From positions 207,501 through 271,500 of the forward strand of contig CAJNDS010002202.1 in assembly GCA_905221605.1 (NCBI GenBank): a stretch of DNA of 64,000 nucleotides, given 5' to 3'. The stretch is from Symbiodinium natans. Taxonomy: Eukaryota > Sar > Dinophyceae > Suessiales > Symbiodiniaceae. Positions 9,180-19,879 of the stretch are shown piece after piece; positions within the stretch are counted from its first letter, which is position 1, and each line of letters starts with the position of its first letter. Made by a program: the position numbers and the translations under genes. The notes beneath the pieces are model-generated. The model did no database searches. It worked only from the letters and a program-made list of their open reading frames with translations, and was not told the DNA's origin.

Positions 9180-11070
9180 GCGGGCTGCTCGTTTTAAGGG
9201 TTAGGGTTTATAGGGTTAAGGGTTTGTAGGTTTTAGGGTTTAAGGTTTAGCCAATTCGGGTAGCTTCTATAGAATGCAATAGAGGGATTATGGTTGATTC
9301 TGAGGTGCTTAGGGTTCCAACGTCCCCCTAAGCCCTAAGCCCGAAAACCTGTAAAACTTTACCCCCTAAACCTAAGACCCTAACCCCGAAACCCGAAACT
9401 CTAAGCCCTGAACCCTGAATCCGAACCTCGAAGCCCTAAAACTCTAAGACCTAAACCCGAAACCCTAAACCCTAAACCCTAAACCCTAACCCTACACCCT
9501 AAAACCGAAACCCTAAAACCTTGAAGCGGTCCTCAACACCCTTCGGCGTCAGACTTTCGACCTGGTGCGGAAGGGCTATCGGCATCACCGCTGTTGAAGA
9601 TGATAGGGTTTAGGGTTTGGGGTTTAGGGTTTAGGGTTTAGGGTTTAAGGTTTAGGGTTTAGGGTTTAGGGTATAAGGAATAGGGTTTTGGGTTCAGGGC
9701 CAGTACCTAAGAAAGTTTCGGAAGCGCCGCATTGGTTTTGAGCTTTTTCAGGTTGCAAGATGAGGGTTTTCGGGTTCAGGGTTCAGGAGATGATGAGAAC
9801 CCCAACTCATTGAACCCTGCTTGGAAGTCCTCTTCGAGGTTCAGGGTTTAGGGTTTAGGGTTTAGGGTTTAGCGTCCATGTACTTCTGTAGCACGGTTCG
9901 GGTTTAGGGGTTAGGGTTTAGGGTTTTGGGGTTTAGGGTTTAGCTACCCTATGGTAGCCGCCTTAAAGCCCCAAGCATCTGCTGCAGAGGTGCACGGACA
10001 GTTGGGGGATTTTCCAGAATTAAAGAGAGGTGACTGTTTGCTGCAAGCCGCATCTTCCGAAGCCCAAAATCCGCAACTCCTCAACCCAAAGGGTTTAGGG
10101 TTTAGGGTTTAGGGTTTAGGGTTTAGGGTTTAGGGTTTAGGGTTTAGCCCTTCCTGCCTCCCATAAACCCTAAACCCTTAGAGCCCCTGAACCCTAAACC
10201 CCAAACCCCTAAACCGTAAACCCTAAACCCAAAACTCTTAGACCTTAAACCCTAAACCCTTAGGCGCGAAACCCTGCCTCCTATAACCCTTATGAACCGT
10301 AAACCCTTAAGCCCCAAACCCCTAAACCCGCACTGAGACCGGCGCCAGCAGGCGTTGCTCGTGACGGCGGGCATAGGACAGGGCTGGGCACAGTAGTGAC
10401 CTTGCTGTGGTGTTGGAGGGCTCGGGGGTTTGGGGGGTTTTAGGGGGGCTTAGGGGGGTTTAGGGGAGCTTGGGGGGTTTTGGGGGGGGTTAGGGGTGTT
10501 TGGAGGGTTTATTGGGGCTTCAATTGACAGGCTGGGAGAAAGCGAGGGAAGCTCTGAAGCTTAAAGACCCAGTTTGGCCCAAAACCTTAAACCCTAAACC
10601 CTAAACCCCAATGCATAAACTCACAGTAGGAGCACCCCTCAACGCTACGCCCCTGCACCCTAGACCCTGATCCTTGAACCTGCGCAGCGTCACTTGCCAA
10701 TTGTTTGGCCCGGTGACATAGCTAGCTACACTTGAGTCCAAGATATCATCTAAGAGTCCTGCATTAAATTCGGAGGCTATTCCTAAACCCTAAACCCTAC
10801 ACCCTAAACCTTAATCCCTAAGCTCTATAGAAGTGTTTGGGAGCTCAGAAAACCTAAGCCCTGAGGGTAGTTGCAAGGCCTCTGACTTGAGGGAGTCCTT
10901 CTATACCCTGACTCCCAAGGAAGCATGGGCCGGTACATGTAGTCAGGGCCTTGTTCAGGATAACCCTAAACCCTAAACCCTAAATCCTAACCCTAAACCC
11001 TAAACCCTAAACCCTAAACCCTGAACCCTTGGACAAAACCCTGGCCCAACACTAAACAATACACCTCAGC
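9180..11070. other. Telomere-like mosaic with short islands
   Basis: Degenerate C- and G-strand arrays occur here; the cleanest are G at 9838-9875 and 10087-10147 and C at 10965-11030. Two islands are coding-like but tiny. On plus, 9517-9597 reads AVLNTLRRQTFDLVRKGY and then stops. On minus, about 10435-10335 contains LLCPALSYARRHEQRLLAP. Neither is recognised. Confidence 0.55.
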
Positions 11071-11145
11071 TCAGGGCAGCGTCTTGCCGGTGCCGGTGGG
11101 ACTCTCCTCACGAGGCGTTGCGCAGACCCACATCTTTGACTCACC
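11071..11145 (-). pseudogene. P-loop (Walker A) scrap, helicase-like
   Basis: Minus-strand codons between an upstream TAG (11146-11148) and a TGA (11071-11073) include REESPTGTGKTLP. The core SPTGTGKT fits the phosphate-binding loop of superfamily 2 helicases. The wording ESPTGTGKTL is typical of the XPD-like group that includes RTEL1, FANCJ and DDX11, with DEAD-box proteins as an alternative. Only about 24 codons survive and nothing else of the enzyme is present, so this is a fragment or a chance match. It lies between a CCCTAAA array (10965-11030) and a TTTAGGG array (from 11149). Confidence 0.35.
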
Positions 11146-11148
11146 CTA

Positions 11149-12163
11149 GTTTAGGGTTTGGGGTTTGGGGTTTAGGGTTTAGGATTCAGGGTTTGGGGTT
11201 TAGGGTAGCTCTCCCTAAGGGTCCATGCACCTCATTATTATGTACCTGCGCCCCAAAGTCCTTATATCGGAGGTGCTTTAAGGCCTAACTCTTCCCTGTT
11301 GAGTTACATGGACTCTCAGGGTATTACTACTCTTCGAGGAACCTTCCGCGAGCATTTGCCAAGGAACCTGCTGAAGTTGGGACCTATCCCGCACTCTCCC
11401 TTTATGAAACCAGAAAGTGCGTTCACAATTGAGGATTCTACTCTAGACCTTAGAGGAGCCCCTTTTGGTTTTAAAAAGGCCGATAAGGGAGCCTAAACCC
11501 TAGAAAGGAGAATAAGGGCCTGCTCTGGGTCCTCGTTTGCAGATCTGACATGGGAGTGCTGGCGCAAGGTTTCCAGGAATGGGCCGGTTGTTGGTTTTTG
11601 ACTTTCTCCTTGGAGGGCCGAGAGTTCAGGGTTTGGGGTTTAGGGTTTAAGGTTTAGGGTTTAGGGTTTCGGGTGTGGGGTTCAGGGTTTAGGGTGCGGG
11701 GTTTAGATTAGGGTGGCTTGTGGCTAAGTGCTTACCCTAAAACCCTAAACCTCGTCGTAGGGACTTTAGGAATAAGGTTCCTCATATCAAAACATTGAAG
11801 GCCATTCTTTCTTTTGGGGATTTCCCCTTATCCCTTGATAGTACTTAACGGGGTATAGGGTTGAGGGCTTCTAAGGGTTTCCGGGCTTACGGTTTAGGGG
11901 CTGGGGGTGAACTGAGTACCCTAAACCCAGAACCCTGAACCCTAAACCCTAAAACCAGAACCCTAAGCCCTGAACCCGAAACCCTAAACCCTAAATCCTA
12001 AATCATAAACTCCGAACTCCTTTAAACCCTAAATGCTTGGACAAACCTTAGCCCGAAGCTCAACACTACATCTGAACTCCTAAGCCCGAGACCCTAAACC
12101 CTAAACCCTAAACCCTAAACCCTAAACCCTAAACCCTAAACCCTAAACCCTAAACCCTAAACC
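11149..12163. other. Mosaic with copies of dispersed repeats
   Basis: G-strand repeats (11149-11210 and 11625-11710) flank a 400-bp mostly unique block. Its right part (11440-11543) is a copy of the family containing AAGGGAGCC, GGGCCTGCTCTGGGTCC and related words, also seen at 2278, 26238, 53355 and 54842. The frame at 11299-11496 runs into that repeat and is not supported. C-strand arrays then build from 11920 to a clean CCCTAAA block at 12098-12178. Confidence 0.6.
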
Positions 12164-12283
12164 CTAAACCCTGAACCCCCAAGAAGGCGATGTTTGCCAA
12201 AGGTCGAGGATGCCCATCGACCCACTCTCGAGGATCTCCATCACGCAGGCCATGAACTGCAATTGCGAGGGGTATGGCCTCGG
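12164..12283 (-). pseudogene. Exon-like scrap between opposed arrays
   Basis: A minus-strand frame of about 35 codons reads through the island with protein-like composition (FMACVMEILESGSMGILDLW). It ends at a TAG within the repeat at 12164-12166, after the translated repeat tail GFRV. The left border is the clean CCCTAAA block and the right border the longest TTTAGGG array of the window. The product is unknown. Confidence 0.4.
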
Positions 12284-12532
12284 TTTAGGGTTCAGGGTTT
12301 AGGGGTTGGGGTTTAGGGTTTAGGGTTTAGGGTTTAGGGTTTAGGGTTTAGGGTTTAGGGTTTAGGGTTTAGGGTTTAGGGTTTAGGGTTTAGGGTTTAG
12401 GGTTTAGGGTTTAGGGTTTAGGGTTTAGGGTTTTAGGGTTTAGGGTTTAGGGTTTAGGGTTTAGGGTTTAGGGTTTAGGGTTTAGGGTTTAGGGTTTAGG
12501 GTTTAGGGTTTAGGGTTTAGGGTTTAGGGTTT
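12284..12532 (+). repeat. Longest TTTAGGG array
   Basis: About 230 bp of near-perfect TTTAGGG heptamers (cleanest 12308-12532), with one octamer (TTTTAGGG) near 12430. It sits far from any sequence end, so it is an interstitial telomere-like array. An exon-like scrap precedes it and a truncated miniature element (12617-12684) follows. Confidence 0.95.
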
Positions 12533-12616
12533 CGGGCTGGAAGGACTGAAGGGTGCAGTGACAGCTACAGCAATTCGGAGCTTAGGGCTCCCTGCCAGCC
12601 ATAAAACAGATCATAC

Positions 12617-12684
12617 GATGGGATGTTCCCCCTTACACTAACTAGCAGTCCTTGAAAGGAATTAGAATGTGGGGGGGGGGGGGA
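12617..12684 (+). mobile_element. GGGATGTTCCCCC miniature element, left half
   Basis: The left terminal repeat GGGATGTTCCCCCTTACACT and the adjacent AGCAGTCCTTGAAAG are present. The copy stops inside its central poly-G run, where TTTAGGG repeats begin. Complete family members are at 27548, 32061 and 56431. Confidence 0.7.
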
Positions 12685-12689
12685 CTTTA

Positions 12690-14484
12690 GGGTTTAGGGT
12701 TTAGGGTTTAGGGTTTAGGGTTTAGGGTTTAGGACTGCTAGCTTAGCTGTTGAGTCCGTAAAGCCCCAAAACAACTGGACACTTTCAGTTCTACAGGGGA
12801 TTATCGTATCCCACAAAAGTGTAAGTTGTGTACTCATGCAGCTACTAGGATATACAAAGTAACCCCAGCCCTCGCGACAGACAGGCAGTTTGGGGTTTGG
12901 GGTTTAGGGTTTAGGGTTTCGGGTTACAAACCCCAAGCTTCTAAGTTACACCCTAGTCGACGCCTACATTCCCAGATTCCCTTGGTTGAGCTAGAGACCT
13001 CAACTCTAAACCCCAAGGCCTGAGCACTAAGCCGTAAAACCTAACATTCCCAGGTCCCGGCGTGTGTGGGAAGCCGTAGCTGTCCAGGACCTTGGCCCAA
13101 AAAAAGGCTTAGGGTTTAGGGCTTAGGGGTTTAGGGTTTAGGGTTTAGGGTTTAGGGCTTAGGGCTTCGGGTGGATCGAGAAAGAAAACCTAACCTGGGA
13201 ACATTACTCTGGATAAGGTCCTCGTCAAGCCCAAAGCGGTCGTTCGAAAACATGGAAAGGTCCGACCCAGAAAGAGAAGGGATTAGAGAGGTCAAGGAAC
13301 TCATGGGTTTTGACAGGCAAGCCCCCAACCCTAGAAAGGACACGGGAAGAGGACGGGGGGGGGGGGGGTCATTAGACAGAAATCCACACAAACCCAGCTC
13401 CCCAGAAACATATTTGGTTCAAAAACAACACCACGCTCTCAAACCCAATAAGGGAACATGTAAACCTAGACCGGGTTCTAGTAGGCTGATAAATAACTAA
13501 GGAACCCCTCAAAAAAAACATAAAGTATGCATGCTAGACTCCACTTCGCAAGCAAATTTAGGTCTTCGGGTTGAGGTCAAACTAAACATTTCACTAAACC
13601 GTAAACCCTAACCCTAAACCCTAAACCCTAAACCCTAAACCCCAAACATGTTCAGGGCTCTAAATTCACAACACCTCGGCCCCGCCCTGGGGAAGCAACA
13701 GAGGCTTTCTCGCCCGCTGCTGCGGCCATGGCTGGAGGGTCACCCTGCTTTGCTGTTTGAGGGTTTCGCGGCTTCCTAATTTGGGTTTAGGGTTTAGGGT
13801 TTAGGGTTTAGGGTTCAGGGTTTAGGGTTTAGGGTTTGGGGTTCAGGGCTTAGGGTGCAGGCCTAAACCCTAAACAGCAAGACTCAACTCACCAGAAAGA
13901 AAGTTCGGGCGAGGTGGCGCGCGGGGAGACGAGCCCTAAGCTCTAAGCCCTAAACCCTAAATCTTCAATTCCGGGGTTCAGTGTTTAGGGTTTCGGCTTT
14001 AAGGTCAAATCCCAAACCTAAACTGTAACCCTTTCACCCGAAATCCCAAATCCCAAGCCCAAAAGCCTACGTCCTAAATCCTGAAAACTCTAAGCCCCAA
14101 AGCCTAAACCCGACCACGACACACCCAAATAGCTCTTCCCACGTTCAGCAACCCTAAACCCGAAGCCCCAAACCTTCGTTGTTTCATGTCTGCTCTAAAA
14201 TCCCGAACGTGCAGACCTTGACGTTTAGGGACAAACGACTCAGACTGTGTTGGGGATTGCCCTAAACCCTAAAGCCTACTTAGGGTTTAGGGCTTAGGAT
14301 TTTTCTGGGTTTAGGGTTTAGGGATTGATTCTTTCGGTTTTAGGGCTAGAGCTTAGTATTTCAGGGCTAAGGAATGTATTTGCAGCTCCCCAGTGTAGAA
14401 ACGCAAGCATCTCCAAGCAGAGAGATCCGACACCCTGTCCTCATATGGCTCGTTCTGGACATGATGGCTACCCGCCGTGTTTCG
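12690..14484. other. Telomere-like mosaic with two coding-like but unassigned islands
   Basis: Arrays in both orientations alternate with islands. The island at 13171-13560 has open frames on both strands and a run of 14 G inside; the minus frame (MSSLTSLIPSLSGSDLSMF) is the more protein-like. The island at 13655-13795 is open on both strands and lies between C-left and G-right arrays. I recognise neither. Confidence 0.5.
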
Positions 14485-15060
14485 GTTTAGGGTTTAGGGT
14501 TTAGGGTTTAGGGTTTAGGGTTTAGGGTTTAGGGTTTAGGGTTTAGGGTTTAGGGTTTAGGGTTTAGGGTTTAGGGTTTAGGGTTTAGGGTTTAGGGTTT
14601 AGGGTTTAGGGTTTAGGGTCCATGTTCCACAAGGAAGACGCTTAGGGTTCAGGGTTAGGGTTGTAACAAGGGTTTAGGGTTCAGGGTTGAGGGTTTACAG
14701 GGGGGTGGGGGGGGGGGGGGGTTAAGGGCAACCCACAAAAGCTACTCTAATACACCCTGTGCAGACCTGTATCCTAGACCGTGCGCCTGAGCCCGAACTC
14801 CCAAGCTCGAAGAAACCAAAGCCCTTGACACTAAACCCCTGAACCCCTGAACCCCCCCCTAAACCCCTAAACCCTAAACCCCTAAACCCCTAAACCCCTA
14901 AACCCCTAAACCCCTAAACCCCTAAACCCCTAAACCCCTAAACCCCTAAACCCCTAAACCCCTAAACCCCTAAACCCCTAAACCCCTAAACCCCTAAACC
15001 CCTAAACCCCTAAAGTCTAAACCCTAAACCCTAAACCCTAAACCCTAAACCCTAAACCCC
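14485..15060. repeat. TTTAGGG array followed by CCCCTAAA octamer array
   Basis: A clean G-strand heptamer array (14485-14620) is followed by short repeats and a run of about 17 G (14702-14720). From 14856 to 15014 about 19 units of the octamer CCCCTAAA run almost unbroken, then return to the heptamer. The local uniformity of a non-canonical unit suggests expansion in place. Confidence 0.9.
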
Positions 15061-15185
15061 CCACAGCCCCAAGAGGCTCCAGATGCAGTTGGCAGGTCCT
15101 CTCAGGCGCTCAAAGGGCCTCCGGTCGGAGGCCTCCGGTGACGACCTCAGAAAACGTCCTTAAGGGAGAGCTTTTTGGAGGGTTA
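15061..15185 (+). pseudogene. Exon-like scrap between opposed arrays
   Basis: The plus-strand frame reads SPKRLQMQLAGPLRRSKG and LRSEASGDDLRKRP before a TAA. It is basic and low in information, bounded by C-strand repeats on the left and a G-strand repeat on the right. The product is unknown. Confidence 0.3.
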
Positions 15186-15562
15186 GGGTGTGGGGTTTAG
15201 GGTTACCGTAATCCCAAAACGCGTAAACCCAAAACCCTAAAACCTTAAAAACTTAAAACCCTAACACCCTCAAACCCTCAAACCCTCAAACCCTCAAACC
15301 CTCAAACCCTCAAACCCTCAAACCCTAAAGCCCCAAAGCCCTAAAGCCCTAAAGCCCTAAAACCCTAAAACCCTAAAACCCTAAAACCCTAAACCCTAAA
15401 CCCTAAACCCTAAACCCTAAACCCTACCGCTGAACCCTGAATCCTAAACGCCCTAGTGTTGTGGGCTTACTTTAGGAGTGCGGGGTGTAGAGGTTGGGAG
15501 CTGAAAGCCGTGGTTTGTATATAACAGTTACAATCACACGCGCAACTCTAAATAACAAGCTT

Positions 15563-15594
<32 letters not shown>

Positions 15595-15746
15595 TCTGTC
15601 TCGGAACATTACGGGTTTAGGGTACTAGTGGGGCTGGGGTCCTACATCCCACGCGCCTCATTCCACAGTCATGCTACCCTATACCCGAAACCCTAAACCC
15701 GAAACCCTAAACCCTAAACCCTAAACCCCCAAGTGGCATGTGGAGC
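15186..15746. repeat. Variant telomere-like arrays and a 28-base C run
   Basis: About seven units of CCCTCAAA (15262-15325) pass into CCCTAAAG and CCCTAAAA octamers (15326-15395), then the canonical heptamer to 15425. A unique 140-bp stretch contains about 28 consecutive C (15566-15593). Confidence 0.85.
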
Positions 15747-15830
15747 TCAGGGCAAAGCGTTGATGCCCGTGGCGCGGGCCATTAGCTGCAGCCGACAGGG
15801 TCCAATCTCGGCAGCAAGAGCTCTGATAGG
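15747..15830 (-). pseudogene. C-terminal exon-like scrap between opposed arrays
   Basis: The minus-strand frame reads IRALAAEIGPCRLQLMARAT and then GINALP before a TGA at 15747-15749. The composition is protein-like and the stop lies within the island, not in the repeat. CCCTAAA repeats lie to the left and a long TTTAGGG array (15830-16020) to the right. No family is recognised. Confidence 0.35.
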
Positions 15831-16192
15831 GTTTAGGGTTTAGGGTTTAGGGTTTAGGGTTTAGGGTTTAGGGTTTAGGGTTTAGGGTTTAGGGTTTAGG
15901 GTTTAGGGTTTAGGGTTTAGGTTTTATGGTTTAGGGTTTAGGGTTTAGGGTTTAGGGTTTAGGGTTTAGGGTTTAGGGTTTAGGGTTTAGGGTTTAGGGT
16001 TTAGGGTTTAGGGTTTAGGGTGGAAGGTTCAGGGTTCATGAAGGTTTAGGGTCCAGGGTCCAAGGGAGGGCCGATTCAGGCGTGGGTGAGTCCCAAAAGG
16101 CCCATGTAGCCATATAGTAGTATATACTTGGGCCTTAAAGGGGTTCCCAGATAAACCCTAAACCCTAAAACCTAAAACCTAAACCCTAAACC

Positions 16193-16519
16193 CTAAACCC
16201 TAAACCCTAAACCAACCCTAAAACCACGAATGGCGCAAGGCGCGGTAACCCGGCTGCACCCAGCTTTCAGTAGCGGCTCGGGCACAGCCCGCGAAGGATC
16301 ATCAGCAATAATGCTCGGGCTGGCAACCTTACAAACCAGGCCCACTGCGCACACAACTTCTCTGAGCTTTCGAACAAGAGCAAGATCTCTGACATGCGGA
16401 TTCGATGACGTCCCACGAACGAAAGCATCCTGCGCAGGGATGTTGTCAATGTAGAAGATGCATCTTTGTGACGCCAGTTGTACTGATGCCACACCTAGCG
16501 TAGGCCTCAATGGGTCCAA
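16193..16519 (-). pseudogene. Retroelement RNase H-like fragment
   Basis: About 85 codons of the minus strand show the pattern FYIDN...A..AFVRGTSSN, then a helical stretch (LALVRKLREVVCAVGL), then IIADDPSRA. The spacing of an Asp-Asn pair, a small-residue/RGxS segment and a final xADxPSR box matches the RNase H-like domain of tyrosine-recombinase or other retroelements that are common in protist genomes. In this fold, acidic residues bind metal to cleave the RNA strand of a hybrid. There is no reverse transcriptase beside it. The last residues (GLGFRV) are translated telomere repeat. CCCTAAA arrays lie on both sides (16155-16215 and 16530-16605). The start codon in this frame is probably not a true start. 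Confidence 0.6.
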
Positions 16520-16606
16520 TCCAATGCTTCACCTAAACCCTAAACCCTAAACCCTAAACCCTAAACCCTAAACCCTAAACCCTAAACCCTAAAACCCTAA
16601 AACCCT
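16520..16606 (-). repeat. CCCTAAA array
   Basis: Near-perfect C-strand heptamers with two octamers at the right end separate the RNase H-like island from the next coding-like island. Confidence 0.9.
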
Positions 16607-16800
16607 AAACCACCAAGGGCGCTCCGCAGGTGGAGGAGCCTTGGAGCGGTCCCCGAAGATGAGCGCAGCTAGCATGGGGATGAGCGTGCGGAGTGCCCGT
16701 GTCGGGTACTGCTTCATTGCTGAGTCACAACTAAGGTCGAATGTATCACAATATGGCTTTGAAGATACCTGTAAGGAAGACCTAGACCTCAAATCCGAAA
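16607..16800 (-). pseudogene. Exon-like open frame of unknown function
   Basis: A minus-strand frame of about 60 codons (including CDSAMKQYPTRALRTLIPML and FGDRSKAPPPAERPWW) is open across the island. A plus-strand frame is also open (16641-16823) but reads less like protein. CCCTAAA arrays lie on both sides. No domain is recognised. Confidence 0.35.
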
Positions 16801-16814
16801 CCCTAAACCGCCCG

Positions 16815-18005
16815 GAACCCTAAACCCTAAACCCTAAACCCTAAACCCTAAACCTCCACCCCCCCCCCCCCCCCCCCCCCCCCTCCACCCAAACCGAACA
16901 GCACTTGAAGCCCCTCTTGAGCGGCAAAGGATCGGGGATCTCATTTCGAGGTTGCTGCTCGAAGCTTTCTGAAACATAGTCCCGTGCAGGACCCTCAGCA
17001 TTTAGGATTTTTAACCCTAAACCCTAAACTTGGGGGGACACATATCGTACCACCTATTCGTTGCATTCGTCCGACTCTCATGACCCTAAAGGCTAAGGCA
17101 CCACCGCTCACAAGGTGTTGCAATGAGCTTTGGGTTGATGGAACGGTTTAGGGTTCAGGGTTTAGGGTTTCGGGTTTCGGGTTTAGGTTTTAGGGTTCAG
17201 GGCTGAGTCCTTTTGGACACTGCGCAAATGTGACCAATGCGTCCTTCATATGAACCCAAAAACCCTTTGAAACACATTCAAGCGCATTAAAACCCACATA
17301 AACCCAGGTAAACCCTATGACCCCAGGTAAGCCCTGGAAAGCCCTGAAGGCCCCAACCCCCAAACCCTAAACCCTATACCCTGAACCCTCAAACCCAATC
17401 CCTAAAATCCCCAAAAGCCTTCAATCTCAAGCCCTAAACCCTAAACCCTAAACCCTAAACCCTAAACCCCAAACCCGAAACCCTAAACCCCAAACCCCAA
17501 ACTCTAAATCCTAAACCCCAGAAGCCCTAAGAACCCTAAACCCTAAACCCTAAACCCTAAACCCTAAACCCCCCTGAGGTCCCTGCCGGGGACTCGGTCA
17601 GCTGACGGGCGATGTGCCGCAGGCGCTGCGGGCTCGCCTGACAAGAGCAGTTTCATGGGTTTAGGGTTTAGGGTTTAGGGTTAAGGGTTTAGGGTTTAGG
17701 GTTTGGGGTTTAGGGTTTAGGGTTTAAGGTTTAGGGCTTACGATGGACGCTGCGCTGATGGGTGGCTATATATGGGGTTGGAGAGGGTTTATGGGGCTTT
17801 ATAACCCTTGTGCGGGTCATGTTTTTTTTGTTTTGAGGTGTGTAGCTTTTTAGGGTTTATACAAATACAGGGGTTTGTGGGGTTTATAGGAGGGACCAGG
17901 GTTTCGCTGAGTAATCGCTCCAGTCGTTTGGGTGGGGGGGGGGGGGGGTAAGGCTGAGACAGATATGCGCTCAAGGGTCTTTAGGATACCCAAAAACCCT
18001 AAACC
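16815..18005. other. Telomere-like mosaic, C-run, no supported gene
   Basis: C-strand repeats (16815-16852) run into about 24 consecutive C (16858-16883). Mixed arrays follow at 17145-17200 (G), 17360-17570 (C) and 17655-17740 (G). A T-rich and G-run stretch at 17800-17950 holds no convincing frame. Confidence 0.6.
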
Positions 18006-18209
18006 CTAAACCCTAATCCCTAATCCCTGAACCCTTGTTCGGATCTTGACTGTGCTGGCCACACGAAGACAGGGAGCTTCCAAACGTCTGGAAAGGGGAG
18101 GGCACCTGAGCCTGCTTTCACACCTTGGTGTCGAGTACGTAAGGACGCAAGCAACAGCGGCAAGACAAAGAAGCACCCAAGTAGAAAAAGCACCAAGTGT
18201 GCTGAACAT
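18006..18209 (-). CDS. Possible first exon with signal-peptide-like N-terminus
   Basis: The minus-strand frame starts with ATG in the context GGCATG and encodes MFSTLGAFSTWVLLCLAAVA, then CVLTYSTPRCESRLRC. This is a short polar start, a hydrophobic core and a Cys/Arg-rich tail, the profile of a secretory signal. After about 58 residues the frame enters degenerate telomere repeat and stops. It may be a genuine N-terminal exon, a truncated gene or chance; no homologous family is apparent. Confidence 0.3.
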   Translation of the reverse strand: MFSTLGAFSTWVLLCLAAVACVLTYSTPRCESRLRCPPLSRRLEAPCLRVASTVKIRTRVQGLGIRV

Positions 18210-19778
18210 GCCTTAAACCCTAAACCCTAAACCCTCAACCCTAAACCCTAAGTAGGCAGGGCTAGCCAGGTCGGGCTGCAGCCGCACAAGCACACCGGCC
18301 ACAGCTTCCTTCAGAAAGCATACCGGGACCCAAACTCTTAGACCTAAACCCTCCAACCCGAAGCTAGTTCATGGTTGGGATAATATTAAAAATTTAAATG
18401 TTTATTCTTTATTGGGTGTAAGTACCCTTAAAATGTAAAATGATACCCAACCATGACCAAGTAAGCCCTAAACTCTAAGGCCCCTAAATCTTCGACCCCT
18501 GAGCCCCCTCGAGCCTGACTCCCGAAACCTCTCAACCTCCCAAAAACCCTGAACCCCTAAGCCCGAAACCCCCAAAAACCCTAAACCGCTAATTCCCTAA
18601 ATCCCTAAACTAAACCCCTAAACCCCTAAACCCTGAAAAGTCTAAACCCCTGAACTCCGATATGCCCCGAAACCTCCAAACCCCCAAACCCCCAAAAGCT
18701 TAAACCCCTAAAGCCCTAAACTCTCAACCCCTACGCCCCCCCAAACCCCTAAATGCTTAAAGCCCTAAAACCCTAGACCCTAAACCCCAGACCCCCAAAC
18801 CCCTAAACTAAAGCCCTAAACCCGAAGCGCCTAAACCCCCTGACCAATTAAACCCCAAGCCCGTGAACCCCCAAACCCCCTTAAAGCTTAAACCTCCAAA
18901 AAAACTCAAAACCTTAAGCCCCTAAGCCCCTAGGCCCCATAAGCCCCTAAGCCCCTAAGCCCTAGGCCTTAAACCCTAAACCCTAAACCCTAAACCCAAA
19001 ACCCTAAACCCTAAACCCCCGAAACCCGCTCCGGCCTGGCCCCCTGTAGACAGAGGACCAGTGTGTTTGGCCTGGCAGTCAGTGACCTATAGGGTTTAGG
19101 GTTTAGGGTTGAGGGTTCAGGGTTTAGGGTTCAGACTTTAGGGTTAGGGTTGAGGGATTTGGGTCGAGGGAGTACGGCTCAGGGTTTAGGGTGTATTGGG
19201 TTGAACGAGAGGTCCTGGAGGCTACAACTCCGAAGCCCTAATCCCTAAACCCCCCCAAAAAAGGGTTTAAGGTTTAGGGTATTTAGGGTTTAGGGTTTAG
19301 GGTTTAGGACTACGACGCAGCACAAGGCGCCTCTGGCCGGAGCGGCTGTCGAAGCGTCCTGGGCCGACTTGGCTCTTCGTGGCGTGGCTCTACTCATCGG
19401 CCCTGAGCCCCTAAGTCCCTAAGCCCCAAACCCCAAACACCAAGCCCCAAACCCAAAACCCAAAACCCAAAAGCCTAAAGCCGAAAGCCTAACGCCTAAA
19501 GCCTGAAGCCTGAAGCCTGAAGCCTGAAGCCTCAAGCCTGAAGCCTCAAGCCTCAAGCCTAAAGCCTCAAGCCTCAAGCCTCAAGCCTCAAGCCTAAAGC
19601 CTAAAGCCTAAACCCTAAACTCTGAACCCTAAACCCTAAACCCTGAACCCTAAACCCTAAAGCCTATAAACCCTAAAGCCTAAAGCCCTAGACTTTTTGG
19701 GTTTAGGACTAAAGCCTTAAGCCTTAAGCCTAAAGCCTAAACCCTAAAGCCTGAAGCCCTAGGGTTTTGGGTTTTGGG
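18210..19778. other. Long degenerate C-strand repeat region
   Basis: A small island (18250-18340) has a plus frame ending HTGHSFLQKAYRDPNS. A foldback at 18365-18465 (CATGGTTGGG...CCCAACCATG) follows. Degenerate CCCTAAA-like repeats of mixed length then occupy about 18470-19015. A second block (19400-19745) is rich in the heptamers AAGCCTA, AAGCCTC and AAGCCTG. No supported gene. Confidence 0.7.
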
Positions 19779-19859
19779 ATGCTGACTCTTGCCAAGGTGC
19801 TCCGTGGAGAGGCTGAGGTTCGTCGGTTTGGTGACGATCTGCTGCCTGTAGAAATTTGA
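19779..19859 (+). pseudogene. Small exon-like frame between opposed arrays
   Basis: An ATG-started 26-codon frame (MLTLAKVLRGEAEVRRFGDD, then LLPVEI and TGA) fills an island bounded by C-strand repeats on the left and G-strand repeats (from 19880) on the right. It is too short to assign. Confidence 0.3.
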
Positions 19860-19879
19860 TTGGGCTTCCCTACTACCCG

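Noticed and set aside
13171..13500. 109-codon plus-strand frame as a gene
   Set aside because: It passes through a 14-G run, both strands are open, and no domain is visible; kept only as an unassigned island.
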